DNA of 64,000 bases from CAYFMP01 sp964344215 (GTDB taxonomy: Bacteria > Pseudomonadota > Alphaproteobacteria > Rhodospirillales > Casp-alpha2). The stretch lies in NCBI GenBank assembly GCA_964344215.1, contig CAYFMP010000002.1:62001-126000 (forward strand), written 5' to 3'. The first letter of the stretch is position 1. The number at the start of each line of letters is the position of its first letter. The notes under the pieces are model-generated. The model saw only the letters and a program-made list of their open reading frames with translations, was not told where the DNA came from and did no database searches. A program made the position numbers and the translations under genes. Shown in pieces: positions 54,395 through 62,523 of this stretch.

Positions 54395-56374
54395 TCAGTC
54401 GTCTTTCTTGTCTTCGTCCTTGCCGGCGCCTTCCTCGGCGTCGGGCTCGGCCTCGGGGTCGACTTCCTCGAAATCGGCGTCGACCACGGTCGGCCCCTCG
54501 GCGTCCGCCGCCTCGCCGGCCGGCTCGTCGCCGCCGGTCCCGGTGTCTGCCGAATCCGCGGCGGCCTCTTCCTGGCTGGCCGCATACATGGCCTCGCCGA
54601 GCTTCATGGCGGCCTGGGTCAGCGCTTCCGCTTTGGCGGTGATGGCTTCCGCATCTTCGCCTTCCAGGGTTTCCTTCAATTCGGCGATGGCGTCCTCGAT
54701 CGCCTTCCTTTCGTCCTCGCCGACCTTGTCGCCGTATTCCTTGAGGTTCTTCTCCGAGGCATGGATCAGCGAATCGGCGGTGTTCCGGGCTTCGACCAGC
54801 TCGCGCCGGGACTTGTCGTCGTCGGCGTGCTGCTCGGCCTCCCGGACCATGCGGTCGATGTCGTCGTCGCTCAAGCCCCCGGAAGCCTGGATCCTGATCT
54901 GCTGCTCCTTACCGGTCGCCTTGTCCTTGGCAGACACGTTGACGATGCCGTTGGCGTCGATATCGAAGGTGACCTCGATCTGCGGCAGGCCGCGGGCCGC
55001 CGGCGGGATGCCGACCAGGTCGAACTGGCCGAGCAGCTTGTTGTCGGCGGCCATTTCGCGCTCGCCCTGGAAGACCCGGATGGTGACGGCGGTCTGGTTG
55101 TCCTCGGCCGTCGAAAAGACCTGGGATTTGCGGGTCGGAATGGTGGTGTTGCGGTCGATCAGCCGGGTGAACACCCCGCCCAGGGTCTCGATACCCAAGG
55201 ACAGCGGCGTCACGTCGAGCAAAAGGACGTCCTTGACGTCACCTTTCAGAACGCCGCCCTGAATGGCGGCGCCGATGGCCACCACTTCGTCCGGGTTGAC
55301 GCCCTTGTGCGGCTCGCGGCCGAAGAACTCCTTGACCGTCTCGGCCACTTTCGGCATGCGGGTCATGCCGCCGACCAGGATCACTTCGTCGATCTCGCCG
55401 GCCGACAGGCCTGCGTCCTTCAAGGCCTTCTTGCAGGGCTCGACCGTTTTCTGCACCAGGTCCTCGACCAGGGCCTCGAGCTTGGCGCGGGTCAATTTGA
55501 TGTTGAGGTGCTTCGGTCCCGATTGATCGGCGGTGATGAACGGCAGGTTGACCTCGGTCTGCATGGTGCTGGACAGCTCGATCTTGGCCTTCTCGGCGCT
55601 TTCCTTGAGGCGCTGCAGGGCCAGGTTGTCCTCGCGCAAATCGACGGTGTTGTCCTTCTTGAACTCGTCGGCCAGGTAATCGACGACGCGCTGGTCGAAA
55701 TCCTCGCCGCCGAGGAAGGTGTCGCCGTTGGTCGACTTGACCTCGAAGACGCCGTCGCCGATCTCCAGGATCGAGACGTCGAATGTGCCGCCGCCGAGGT
55801 CGAAAACGGCGATGGTGCCGCTCTCCTTTTTCTCGAGCCCGTAGGCGAGAGCGGCGGCCGTCGGCTCGTTGATGATGCGAAGCACTTCGAGACCGGCGAT
55901 CTTGCCGGCGTCCTTGGTCGCCTGGCGTTGCGAATCGTTGAAATAGGCGGGTACCGTAATGACCGCCTGTTCGACGTCCTCGCCGAGGTAGGCTTCCGCC
56001 GTTTCCTTCATCTTCTGCAGGATGAAACCGGAAATCTGCGACGGCGAGTACTTCTTTTCCTCGACCTGGACCCAGGCGTCGCCGTTGTCGCCCTTGACGA
56101 TCTCGTAAGGCACCAGCTTCTTGTCCTTCTCGGTGATCGGGTCATCGTAGCGCCGGCCGATCAGGCGCTTGATGGCGAACAGCGTGTGTTCGGGGTTGGT
56201 GACGGCCTGGCGCTTGGCGGGCTGGCCGACGAGGCGTTCGCCGTCGGCGAAGGCGACCATGGAAGGGGTCGTTCGCGTACCTTCGGCGTTTTCGATCACC
56301 TTGGTGTCCTTGCCGTCCATCAGCGACACGCATGAGTTGGTCGTGCCCAAATCGATACCGATAACCTTGCTCAT
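54395..56374 (-). CDS. dnaK: Chaperone protein DnaK (Hsp70)
   Basis: A 659-residue chaperone. The nucleotide-binding domain starts GIDLGTTNSCVSLMDG and has FDLGGGTFDVSILEIGDG and GGMTRMPKVAETV. The substrate domain begins after the linker KDVLLLDVTPLSLGIETLGG. The C-terminal tail is acidic and lysine-rich (ending EDKKDD). A promoter with sigma-32-like features lies about 110 bases upstream, and grpE-hrcA are just beyond on the same strand. Confidence 0.98.
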   Translation of the reverse strand: MSKVIGIDLGTTNSCVSLMDGKDTKVIENAEGTRTTPSMVAFADGERLVGQPAKRQAVTNPEHTLFAIKRLIGRRYDDPITEKDKKLVPYEIVKGDNGDAWVQVEEKKYSPSQISGFILQKMKETAEAYLGEDVEQAVITVPAYFNDSQRQATKDAGKIAGLEVLRIINEPTAAALAYGLEKKESGTIAVFDLGGGTFDVSILEIGDGVFEVKSTNGDTFLGGEDFDQRVVDYLADEFKKDNTVDLREDNLALQRLKESAEKAKIELSSTMQTEVNLPFITADQSGPKHLNIKLTRAKLEALVEDLVQKTVEPCKKALKDAGLSAGEIDEVILVGGMTRMPKVAETVKEFFGREPHKGVNPDEVVAIGAAIQGGVLKGDVKDVLLLDVTPLSLGIETLGGVFTRLIDRNTTIPTRKSQVFSTAEDNQTAVTIRVFQGEREMAADNKLLGQFDLVGIPPAARGLPQIEVTFDIDANGIVNVSAKDKATGKEQQIRIQASGGLSDDDIDRMVREAEQHADDDKSRRELVEARNTADSLIHASEKNLKEYGDKVGEDERKAIEDAIAELKETLEGEDAEAITAKAEALTQAAMKLGEAMYAASQEEAAADSADTGTGGDEPAGEAADAEGPTVVDADFEEVDPEAEPDAEEGAGKDEDKKDD

Positions 56375-56484
56375 GAGATCCTCTTGGTCTTGCGGCGGAT
56401 TCGACCGGCCCCGTCCTCGCGAGCACCGAGTCCAATCCCCTTTGGTTGTTCCCCGGATCGCCGCTCAGCGGCGGCTTCCCGGCG

Positions 56485-56514
56485 ATATATAGGTGCGGGC
56501 GCACGGCCCCGCAA
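56485..56514 (-). promoter_or_regulatory. Candidate heat-shock promoter of dnaK
   Basis: Minus strand: TTGCGG (56509-56514), 15-base spacer, CCTATATAT (56485-56493). Alphaproteobacterial sigma-32 promoters look like CTTG then CYTATNT, so this is a fair match, although the leading C of CTTG is G here. The leader to the dnaK ATG is about 105 bases. No CIRCE element is present. Confidence 0.4.
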
Positions 56515-56584
56515 CACTCTCGTCTTCGTTTTTTCCGCTTATCGAGTGTGATTTGGCCGGCGGGCGCTCCGATCGCAAACGCGC

Positions 56585-57355
56585 TCAAAGCTCTTCGTCG
56601 AGCTGGCCGCCGGCTTCGTCCGGACCTTTTTCGTAGGCCGCCTGCCCGTCGCGGGTCTGGTTGTCGGAAGCCTCCGTTTCCGTACCGGCGGCCGCCTCCT
56701 CGCCGGCGGCTTCCGCTTTCGGACCGCCCTTGGTGACGCCGACCTTGGCCGGCCGCAGCAGACGGTCGTTGAGCACGTAGCCGGTCTCCAGGACCTGCAT
56801 GACCGTGCCGGCCGGCTTGTCCTTGTCCTCGACCTCGAACATGGCCTCGTGAAAGTTATGGTCGAACTTGGCACCCAAGGCATCGATGGGGCGGATGCCG
56901 AAACGCTCGAAGGTGGCGAGCATCTCGCGCTCGGTCATCTCGAGGCCGACGACGATGGTGTCGACGGCGTCCTCGCCGTTGCCTTCGTCGCCGGCGACGC
57001 TGTCCAAAGCACGTTTCAGGTTGTCGGCAACGCGGAGCATCTCGCGGGCGAAATTGGAGATGGCGTATTTCGAGGCATCCTCGCGGTCGCGCTGGGCGCG
57101 GCGGCGGATGTTTTCGGTCTCGGCCAGGGCGCGCAGCAGTTTGTCGTTGAGGTCGGAAACTTCGGTTTCGAGCTGGGCGATGCGGGCCTCCGGCTCGAAC
57201 GCCGTCTCGTCCGCCGTTTCGGTGACGGTTCCGGCCGTCTCGCCGCCGGATTCCCGTTCAGCCGCCTTTTCGGCCTGTGCGGCGTCCTCCGCCGACGGCG
57301 CTTGTTCGGCGTCGTTCTCGGGCGTCGCCTCCTCGGGTTGTTCGTTTTCAGTCAT
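56585..57355 (-). CDS. grpE: Nucleotide exchange factor GrpE
   Basis: A 256-residue protein that releases ADP from DnaK. A long acidic N-terminal tail (about 1-60, Glu/Ala/Thr-rich) precedes the coiled coil (about 65-110) and the beta-wing domain (GIRPIDALGAKFDHNFHEAMFEV). The tail after about 205 is unusually long and rich in Gly, Glu and Thr. It follows hrcA by 31 bases. Confidence 0.95.
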   Translation of the reverse strand: MTENEQPEEATPENDAEQAPSAEDAAQAEKAAERESGGETAGTVTETADETAFEPEARIAQLETEVSDLNDKLLRALAETENIRRRAQRDREDASKYAISNFAREMLRVADNLKRALDSVAGDEGNGEDAVDTIVVGLEMTEREMLATFERFGIRPIDALGAKFDHNFHEAMFEVEDKDKPAGTVMQVLETGYVLNDRLLRPAKVGVTKGGPKAEAAGEEAAAGTETEASDNQTRDGQAAYEKGPDEAGGQLDEEL

Positions 57356-57386
57356 AGGCTGGTTCGAGCTCCAATTCGTGGTCGCT

Positions 57387-58439
57387 TCATCCGGCCAGCC
57401 GGCCGATCAGCTTGGCCGTATAATCGACCATCGGGATGATGCGGGCGTAATTCATACGGGCCGGACCGATGACGCCAATGGCGCCGACGATCTGTTCGTT
57501 GCGGCTTTGAAACGAATCGACGATCATCGAGCAGCCGGCCAGGTCGAACAGGTTGTTGTCGGCGCCGATGAAGATCTGCACGCCTTCCGCCGCATCGGTC
57601 AGCGACAGCAGTTTCAGCATGCGTTCCTTGGTTTCGAGCGTGGCGAACAGGGACCGGATGTGTTCGAGATCGGCCAGCGCGGTGACGTCCTCCAGGAGGT
57701 GGGCCTGGCCGCGGACGATCAGCGAGCCCTCCAGCGACCCTTCGGCGCCGGCCTTGTCGCCGACCCAGGTCGCCAGACCGCGCTCGACGACCTTGCTGGT
57801 CAACTCGTCGAGCTGGGCCCGATGGGCCTCGAGCTCGGCCATGATCTCGTCGTAGGCTTCGGTGATGGTGCGCCCGACCAGGCGCGCGCTCAGGTAATTG
57901 GTGGCCTCGATCAGCGCCGACGGTGCCAGCGGATCGGGCGCCTGAATGATGCGGTTTTCGACGACGCCGCTTTCGGTGACCATGACGACGAGCGCCCGGC
58001 CCGGGCTCAGGTTGACGAACTCGATGTGCTTCAAGGGGCTTTCCGTCTTCGGCGCCAGGACGACGCTGGCGCATCCGGAAAGCCCAGAGAGCACGGTGGT
58101 CGCCTCCTCGAGGAGCCCTTCCAGCGTGCTCGAGGCGCCGGCGAACTGGCCCTCGATGGTCTCGCGCTCCTCTGCGGTCAGGTTGCCGACTTCGAGCAGT
58201 CCGTCGACATAGAGCCTGAGCCCCTTGTCGGTCGGCAGCCGGCCGGCCGAGGTGTGGGGCGAAAAAAGCAGGCCGGCGTCCTCGAGGTCGGCCATCACGT
58301 TCCTGACCGTGGCCGGCGACAGCCGTATGCTCAAACGCCGGGCCAGGTTCCTCGACCCGATCGGCTCGCCGGTCTCGACGTAGGCGTCGACGATGCGGCG
58401 GAAAATTTCGCGCGAACGCTCGTTGAGTTCGGAAATCAT
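57387..58439 (-). CDS. hrcA: Heat-inducible transcription repressor HrcA
   Basis: A 350-residue repressor that normally binds CIRCE elements and is held active by GroEL. The winged helix at the N-terminus has RRIVDAYVETGEPIGSRNLARR and LSPATVRNVMADLEDAGLL, then HTSAGRLPTDKGLRLYVDG. The C-terminal half has GARMNYARIIPMVDY-like GPARMNYARIIPMVDYTA. I see no CIRCE sequence in this window, so its target is probably groESL elsewhere. It is divergent from rph. Confidence 0.95.
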   Translation of the reverse strand: MISELNERSREIFRRIVDAYVETGEPIGSRNLARRLSIRLSPATVRNVMADLEDAGLLFSPHTSAGRLPTDKGLRLYVDGLLEVGNLTAEERETIEGQFAGASSTLEGLLEEATTVLSGLSGCASVVLAPKTESPLKHIEFVNLSPGRALVVMVTESGVVENRIIQAPDPLAPSALIEATNYLSARLVGRTITEAYDEIMAELEAHRAQLDELTSKVVERGLATWVGDKAGAEGSLEGSLIVRGQAHLLEDVTALADLEHIRSLFATLETKERMLKLLSLTDAAEGVQIFIGADNNLFDLAGCSMIVDSFQSRNEQIVGAIGVIGPARMNYARIIPMVDYTAKLIGRLAG

Positions 58440-58616
58440 GTTCTTATCGGTCTTCGCTGTCCGGTCTGCAAACTTAGTTACGCGCCCCGCCAACGTCAAC
58501 GGGTCGGGCCTCGGAACGCCGGCCTCGCGGTCGCCGTCGGGCGGGGCTTTACCTGGGCCGGGCCAACGGCTAGCTTGGCTCCCGCCTACGGGCCCGCTCA
58601 AAGCAAGGAGGGCGAC

Positions 58617-59348
58617 GTGAGACCATCGGGGCGCCAGCCCGACCAATTGCGCGAGGTCGTATTGGAGGCGGATTACGCCAAGCATGCCGAAGGATCGTGC
58701 CTGGCCCGTTTCGGCGACACCCACGTTCTGTGTACCGCCACCGTCGAACAGCGCGTTCCCGGCTGGCTACGCGATTCGGGACGCGGCTGGGTGACCGCCG
58801 AATACGGCATGTTGCCGCGCTCCACCAACACCCGCACCGACCGCGAGGCCGCGCGCGGCAAGCAATCGGGCCGCACGCTGGAGATCCAGCGGCTGATCGG
58901 ACGTTCCTTGCGCGCCGTTACCGACCTCGAGGCCTTGGGCGAGATTCAGGTGCGGGTCGATTGCGACGTCATCCAGGCCGACGGCGGCACCCGCACGGCC
59001 GCCGTCACCGGCGCTTTCGTCGCCCTGCACCGGGCCTTCGAGCGCTGCCGCGACTTAGGCGTCCTCGACGCGATCCCGCTGATCGACCAGGTTGCCGCCG
59101 TGTCGTGCGGCCTGTTCGACGGCGAGCCGGTGCTCGATCTCGACTACACCGAGGACAGCCAGGCCCAGGCCGACGCCAATTTCGTGCTGACCGCCTCGGG
59201 CGGCGTCGTCGAGGTCCAGGGCACGGCCGAGAAGGAGCCCTTTTCCATGGACGATTTCGCCCGGCTCATGGAGTTGGCCCGCAAGGGCATCGACGACCTC
59301 GTCGAGCTGCAGCGCCAGGTCCTCGGCACCGGCCTCGGCGACGGTTAG
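58617..59348 (+). CDS. rph: Ribonuclease PH
   Basis: A 243-residue phosphorolytic exonuclease that trims tRNA 3' ends. Signatures: RPSGRQPDQLREVVLEADY, EGSCLARFGDTHVLCTATVE, RTDREAARGKQSGRTLEIQRLIGR (in part) and LDLDYTEDSQAQADANFVLT. The start is GTG 58617 with AAGGAGGG seven bases upstream. First gene of rph-rdgB-hemW. Confidence 0.97.
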   Translation: MRPSGRQPDQLREVVLEADYAKHAEGSCLARFGDTHVLCTATVEQRVPGWLRDSGRGWVTAEYGMLPRSTNTRTDREAARGKQSGRTLEIQRLIGRSLRAVTDLEALGEIQVRVDCDVIQADGGTRTAAVTGAFVALHRAFERCRDLGVLDAIPLIDQVAAVSCGLFDGEPVLDLDYTEDSQAQADANFVLTASGGVVEVQGTAEKEPFSMDDFARLMELARKGIDDLVELQRQVLGTGLGDG

Positions 59349-59362
59349 CGGATTTCTCACCG

Positions 59363-59959
59363 ATGGCCCGGCGCTTCGACGGCGGCAGGCTGGTCATCGC
59401 CAGCCACAACCCCGGCAAGGTCAAGGAAATCGGCGATCTGTTGCGCCCCTACGGCGCCGAGGCGATCGCCGCCGGCGAGCTCGGACTGGCCGAGCCGGAA
59501 GAGACCGGCTCGACGTTCGCCGAAAACGCCGAATTGAAGGCGCTGGCCGCCGCCCGCCAGGCCAACCTACCGGCCCTGGCCGACGATTCGGGGCTGGCCG
59601 TCGATGCCCTCGACGGCCGGCCCGGCATCCGCTCGGCGCGCTGGGCCGGGCCCGACAAGGACTTCGCCGTTGCCATGCGCCGCGTCGAGGACGAGCTTGG
59701 CGGGGCGGCCGAGCGCGGCGCCCGCTTCGTCTGCGCGCTGGCCCTGGCCTGGCCCGACGGCCATTGCGAAACCTTCGAGGGCGAGGTCAAGGGGAGCCTG
59801 GTCTGGCCGCCGCGGGGGACGCGTGGTTTCGGCTACGATCCCATATTCGTGCCGAACGGCTTCGACCTCACCTTCGGCGAGTTCGGGCCTGAGGCCAAGC
59901 ACGCCATCAGCCACCGGGCCGACGCCTTCCGGAAACTGGTCGAGGCGAGCTTCGCGTGA
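59363..59959 (+). CDS. rdgB: dITP/XTP pyrophosphatase
   Basis: A 198-residue house-cleaning enzyme that hydrolyses non-canonical purine triphosphates. Motifs: LVIASHNPGKVKEI, TGSTFAENAELKA, ADDSGLAVDALDGRPGIRSARWAG, and GFGYDPIFVPNG. It starts 14 bases after rph, and its stop overlaps the hemW GTG start by 4 bases. Confidence 0.96.
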   Translation: MARRFDGGRLVIASHNPGKVKEIGDLLRPYGAEAIAAGELGLAEPEETGSTFAENAELKALAAARQANLPALADDSGLAVDALDGRPGIRSARWAGPDKDFAVAMRRVEDELGGAAERGARFVCALALAWPDGHCETFEGEVKGSLVWPPRGTRGFGYDPIFVPNGFDLTFGEFGPEAKHAISHRADAFRKLVEASFA

Positions 59960-61104
59960 GCGCCGACGCCGACCCGCTCGCCCTCTACGTCCACTGGCCG
60001 TTCTGCCTCGCCAAGTGCCCGTACTGCGACTTCAACAGCCATGTCGCCGACGCCGTCGATCAGCTCCGCTGGGGCAAGGCGCTGGCCCGCGAGATCGAGC
60101 ACGCCGCCGCCGAGACGCGTGACCGCCCGCTCGCCAGCATCTTCTTCGGCGGCGGCACACCGTCGCTGATGAGCCCCGATACGGTGGCCGGCGTGATCGC
60201 CGCCGCCGGCCGGTGGTGGCGGCTGACGGACGAAGTCGAGATCACGCTGGAGGCCAATCCGACCAGCGTCGAGGCCGGGCGGTTCGCCGCTTATCGGGAA
60301 GCCGGTGTCGGCCGGTTGTCCTTGGGCGTCCAGTCCCTCGACGGCGAGGCGCTGGCTTTCCTCGGGCGCGGCCATTCGGCGGCCGAGGCGGTGGCGGCAG
60401 TGGAACTCGCCCGGCGGAATTTCCCGCGGACCTCGTTCGACCTGATCTACGCCCGGCCTGAACAAACGTTACAGGCCTGGCGGCGCGAGCTCGAAGACGC
60501 GCTGGCCATGGCCGGCGAGCACCTGTCGCTCTATCAGTTGAGCATCGAGCCGGGAACGCCGTTCTTCCGCGACGGCGTCGCCGCCGCCGATGGCGACAGC
60601 GGCGCCGCGCTCTATGAGTTGACCCAGAATACCTTGTCGCGGGCCGGGTTGCCGGCTTACGAGATTTCCAACCACGCGCGCTTGGGCGCCGAGTGCCGCC
60701 ACAATCTTCACGTCTGGCGCGGCGGCGATTACCTCGGTATCGGTCCCGGCGCCCACGGCCGCGTGACGACCGGAAAAGGCATCGAGGCCCAGCATCGGAT
60801 CCACGCGCCCGCCCGCTGGCTGGCGGCGGTCGAGGAAAAAGGCGACGGCGCCGCCAAGCGCCGCCGTTTGACCGTGGAAGAGAGGGCGGAGGAGATCCTG
60901 ATGATGGGGCTTCGGCTGAGCGAAGGTGTCGAGCGCGCCCGCTTCACGGAGCTCAGCGGCGGCGACGTTGAGGACGCCGTCGATCCGGAGGGCCTCGGGC
61001 GGATGATCGACGGCGGCTTTCTGGAGTTCGACGCAACCCGATTGAGGGCGACGGCGGCCGGCCGCCTTCGCCTCGATGCGGTGCTGGGCCGGCTTCTCAG
61101 TTGA
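59956..61104 (+). CDS. hemW: HemW-like radical SAM protein
   Basis: A 382-residue radical-SAM protein. The cluster motif is PFCLAKCPYCDFNSH (Cys-x3-Cys-x2-Cys). HemW features: GGGTPSLMSPDT, EANPTSVEAGRF, RLSLGVQSL and LSLYQLSIEPGTPF. HemW is a heme chaperone rather than a coproporphyrinogen oxidase. The start is GTG 59956. The last codons and stop (AGT-TGA, 61099-61104) overlap the beginning of a 57-bp repeat that is also found at the 3' end of the LpoA-like gene. Confidence 0.93.
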   Translation: MSADADPLALYVHWPFCLAKCPYCDFNSHVADAVDQLRWGKALAREIEHAAAETRDRPLASIFFGGGTPSLMSPDTVAGVIAAAGRWWRLTDEVEITLEANPTSVEAGRFAAYREAGVGRLSLGVQSLDGEALAFLGRGHSAAEAVAAVELARRNFPRTSFDLIYARPEQTLQAWRRELEDALAMAGEHLSLYQLSIEPGTPFFRDGVAAADGDSGAALYELTQNTLSRAGLPAYEISNHARLGAECRHNLHVWRGGDYLGIGPGAHGRVTTGKGIEAQHRIHAPARWLAAVEEKGDGAAKRRRLTVEERAEEILMMGLRLSEGVERARFTELSGGDVEDAVDPEGLGRMIDGGFLEFDATRLRATAAGRLRLDAVLGRLLS

Positions 61105-61154
61105 TGGCCGCGCGGAAGGTCCGCGGCGCCGGGCTCAGGATGCGCGGGCTGCGG
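61098..61154. repeat. Left copy of the 57-bp direct repeat (remnant 3' end of the LpoA-like gene)
   Basis: This segment matches 62525-62581 at about 48 of 57 positions. On the minus strand it encodes RSPRILSPAPRTFRAAIN followed by a stop, against RGPRILSPAPQTFQAAIN at the real gene end. It directly overlaps the hemW stop. It therefore looks like the ancestral 3' end of the LpoA-like gene, cut off by insertion of the ATPase gene. Confidence 0.75.
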
Positions 61155-61206
61155 AAGGGCTGTAGGCAAACGGCCTCTTAGGTCAACATGAAGGGAGATT
61201 ATTACT

Positions 61207-61247
61207 TTATAGCGAAATATTGCTATAATCGCATAAGATTGCTATAA
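61207..61247 (+). promoter_or_regulatory. Promoter with repeated operator-like sites before the ATPase gene
   Basis: A consensus -10 TATAAT lies at 61224-61229. ATTGCTATAA occurs twice as a direct repeat (61219-61228 and 61238-61247, 19 bases apart), and TATAGC (61208-61213) is the inverse of the first GCTATA (61222-61227). The repeats overlap the -10, so a protein bound there would block transcription. No clear -35 is present. Confidence 0.5.
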
Positions 61248-61255
61248 GGCCGATT

Positions 61256-62428
61256 GTGGACCCAGTCAGAAATCCCTACGCCCCCGGAGCCGGAACCCCT
61301 CCGCCAGAACTGGCGGGACGTGCCGAGGTCATAGATTCGGCAAAAACAACTCTGAGGCGCATTGCCATTGGACGTCCCGCGCAAGGCGTTATACTGGTTG
61401 GCCTTCGGGGTGTTGGCAAGACAGTATTACTTAACAAGATTCGCGAAGATGCCGAAGAGGATGGGTTGCTTCCAATTCAGGCCGAGATTCATGAGGGAAA
61501 AACGCTTCCCGAGCTTATAGTTCCTGGATTGCGCCAAGCGATATTCAAACTCAGCAAGGCCGATAATGCCAAGGAGCTGGGAAGGCAGGGCCTTCGTGTC
61601 CTTAAAGGCTTCTTGAATGGACTGAAGGTTTCCATAGACGGAATCGAAGTCGGTCTCTCTGTCGACCCCGAATTGGGAGTTGCGGACAGTGGGAATTTAG
61701 AGGCCGATCTTCCGGACCTGTTCGCTGTCGTCGGGGAAACCGCGAAGGCGGCATCACGTCCTGTTGTTCTGGTCTTAGATGAGCTTCAATACCTTTCTAG
61801 TGCTGAATTTAGTGCTTTGATCATGGCCATGCACTTGATCGGCCAGAAAAACCTTCCCTTCGCCATGGTTGGTGCTGGTTTGCCTCAGATTCTAGGACTG
61901 GCTGGCAATTCGAAGTCCTATGCCGAGCGGCTGTTTCGATATCCACAAATTGGCGCTCTGCACGAGACAGATGCTTACGCGGCTATCGAAAACCCCTCTA
62001 AGAACGAGGGAGCAACCATCGAGCAGCCGGCAATCTACGAAATAATCAAACTTACAGAGCGGTATCCCTACTTCTTACAACAATGGGCTTACGAAAGCTG
62101 GAACATCGCCGAGGGCGACACCATTACGGTTGATGACGTGAACAATGCCACTCCGCTTGCAATCACGGCCCTAGACGAGAGTTTCTTCAGGGTTAGGTTT
62201 GACCGGTGCACACCAGGCGAAAAGCGCTATATGAGGGCCTTGGCGGAATTGGGGGGTGGCGCTCATAGATCAGGCGATGTCGCTGAAATGCTAGGCGTGA
62301 AAGTGACTAGTGTGGCCCCTACTCGGAGTAATCTGATTAAGAAAGGCATGGTGTATTCCCCTTCGCATGGAGACACAGCTTTTACTGTGCCAATGTTCCA
62401 TGACTTCATGAAGAGGGCGATGGCGTAG
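61256..62428 (+). CDS. AAA-type ATPase with C-terminal winged-helix domain (islet gene)
   Basis: A 390-residue protein. The N-terminus NPYAPGAGTPPPELAGR is typical of a widespread Orc1/Cdc6-like family of bacterial ATP-binding proteins. Walker A is GLRGVGKT (49-56) and Walker B VLVLDELQYL with D175-E176. AMVGAGLPQI near 205 resembles sensor 1. About residues 330-390 look like a winged helix (RSGDVAEMLGVKVTSVAPTR). The function is unknown; defence or regulation are possible. Base composition is clearly lower in G+C than hemW and the LpoA-like gene, and codons such as TTA and AGG appear, so it was probably acquired. The start is GTG 61256 with AAGG upstream. Confidence 0.85.
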   Translation: MDPVRNPYAPGAGTPPPELAGRAEVIDSAKTTLRRIAIGRPAQGVILVGLRGVGKTVLLNKIREDAEEDGLLPIQAEIHEGKTLPELIVPGLRQAIFKLSKADNAKELGRQGLRVLKGFLNGLKVSIDGIEVGLSVDPELGVADSGNLEADLPDLFAVVGETAKAASRPVVLVLDELQYLSSAEFSALIMAMHLIGQKNLPFAMVGAGLPQILGLAGNSKSYAERLFRYPQIGALHETDAYAAIENPSKNEGATIEQPAIYEIIKLTERYPYFLQQWAYESWNIAEGDTITVDDVNNATPLAITALDESFFRVRFDRCTPGEKRYMRALAELGGGAHRSGDVAEMLGVKVTSVAPTRSNLIKKGMVYSPSHGDTAFTVPMFHDFMKRAMA

Positions 62429-62523
62429 TTGGTCTAACGCGCGATCTCCCAAAGCCGATACTGCCTCGGTCCTTGTTACGGCTTGACGGTGCCTTTCTCC
62501 CGCTGGCCCCTGAGCGCCACGTT

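Noticed and set aside
56523..56554. ACACTC...GAGTGT inverted repeat between grpE and dnaK, CIRCE-like
   Set aside because: The arms are only six bases and the spacing is about 20 instead of nine bases; the flanking TTAG/CTAA are missing.
57356..58616. Extended plus-strand frame running from grpE/hrcA into rph
   Set aside because: Only the part from GTG 58617 has RNase PH sequence and a ribosome-binding site; the upstream part is antisense to hrcA and grpE.
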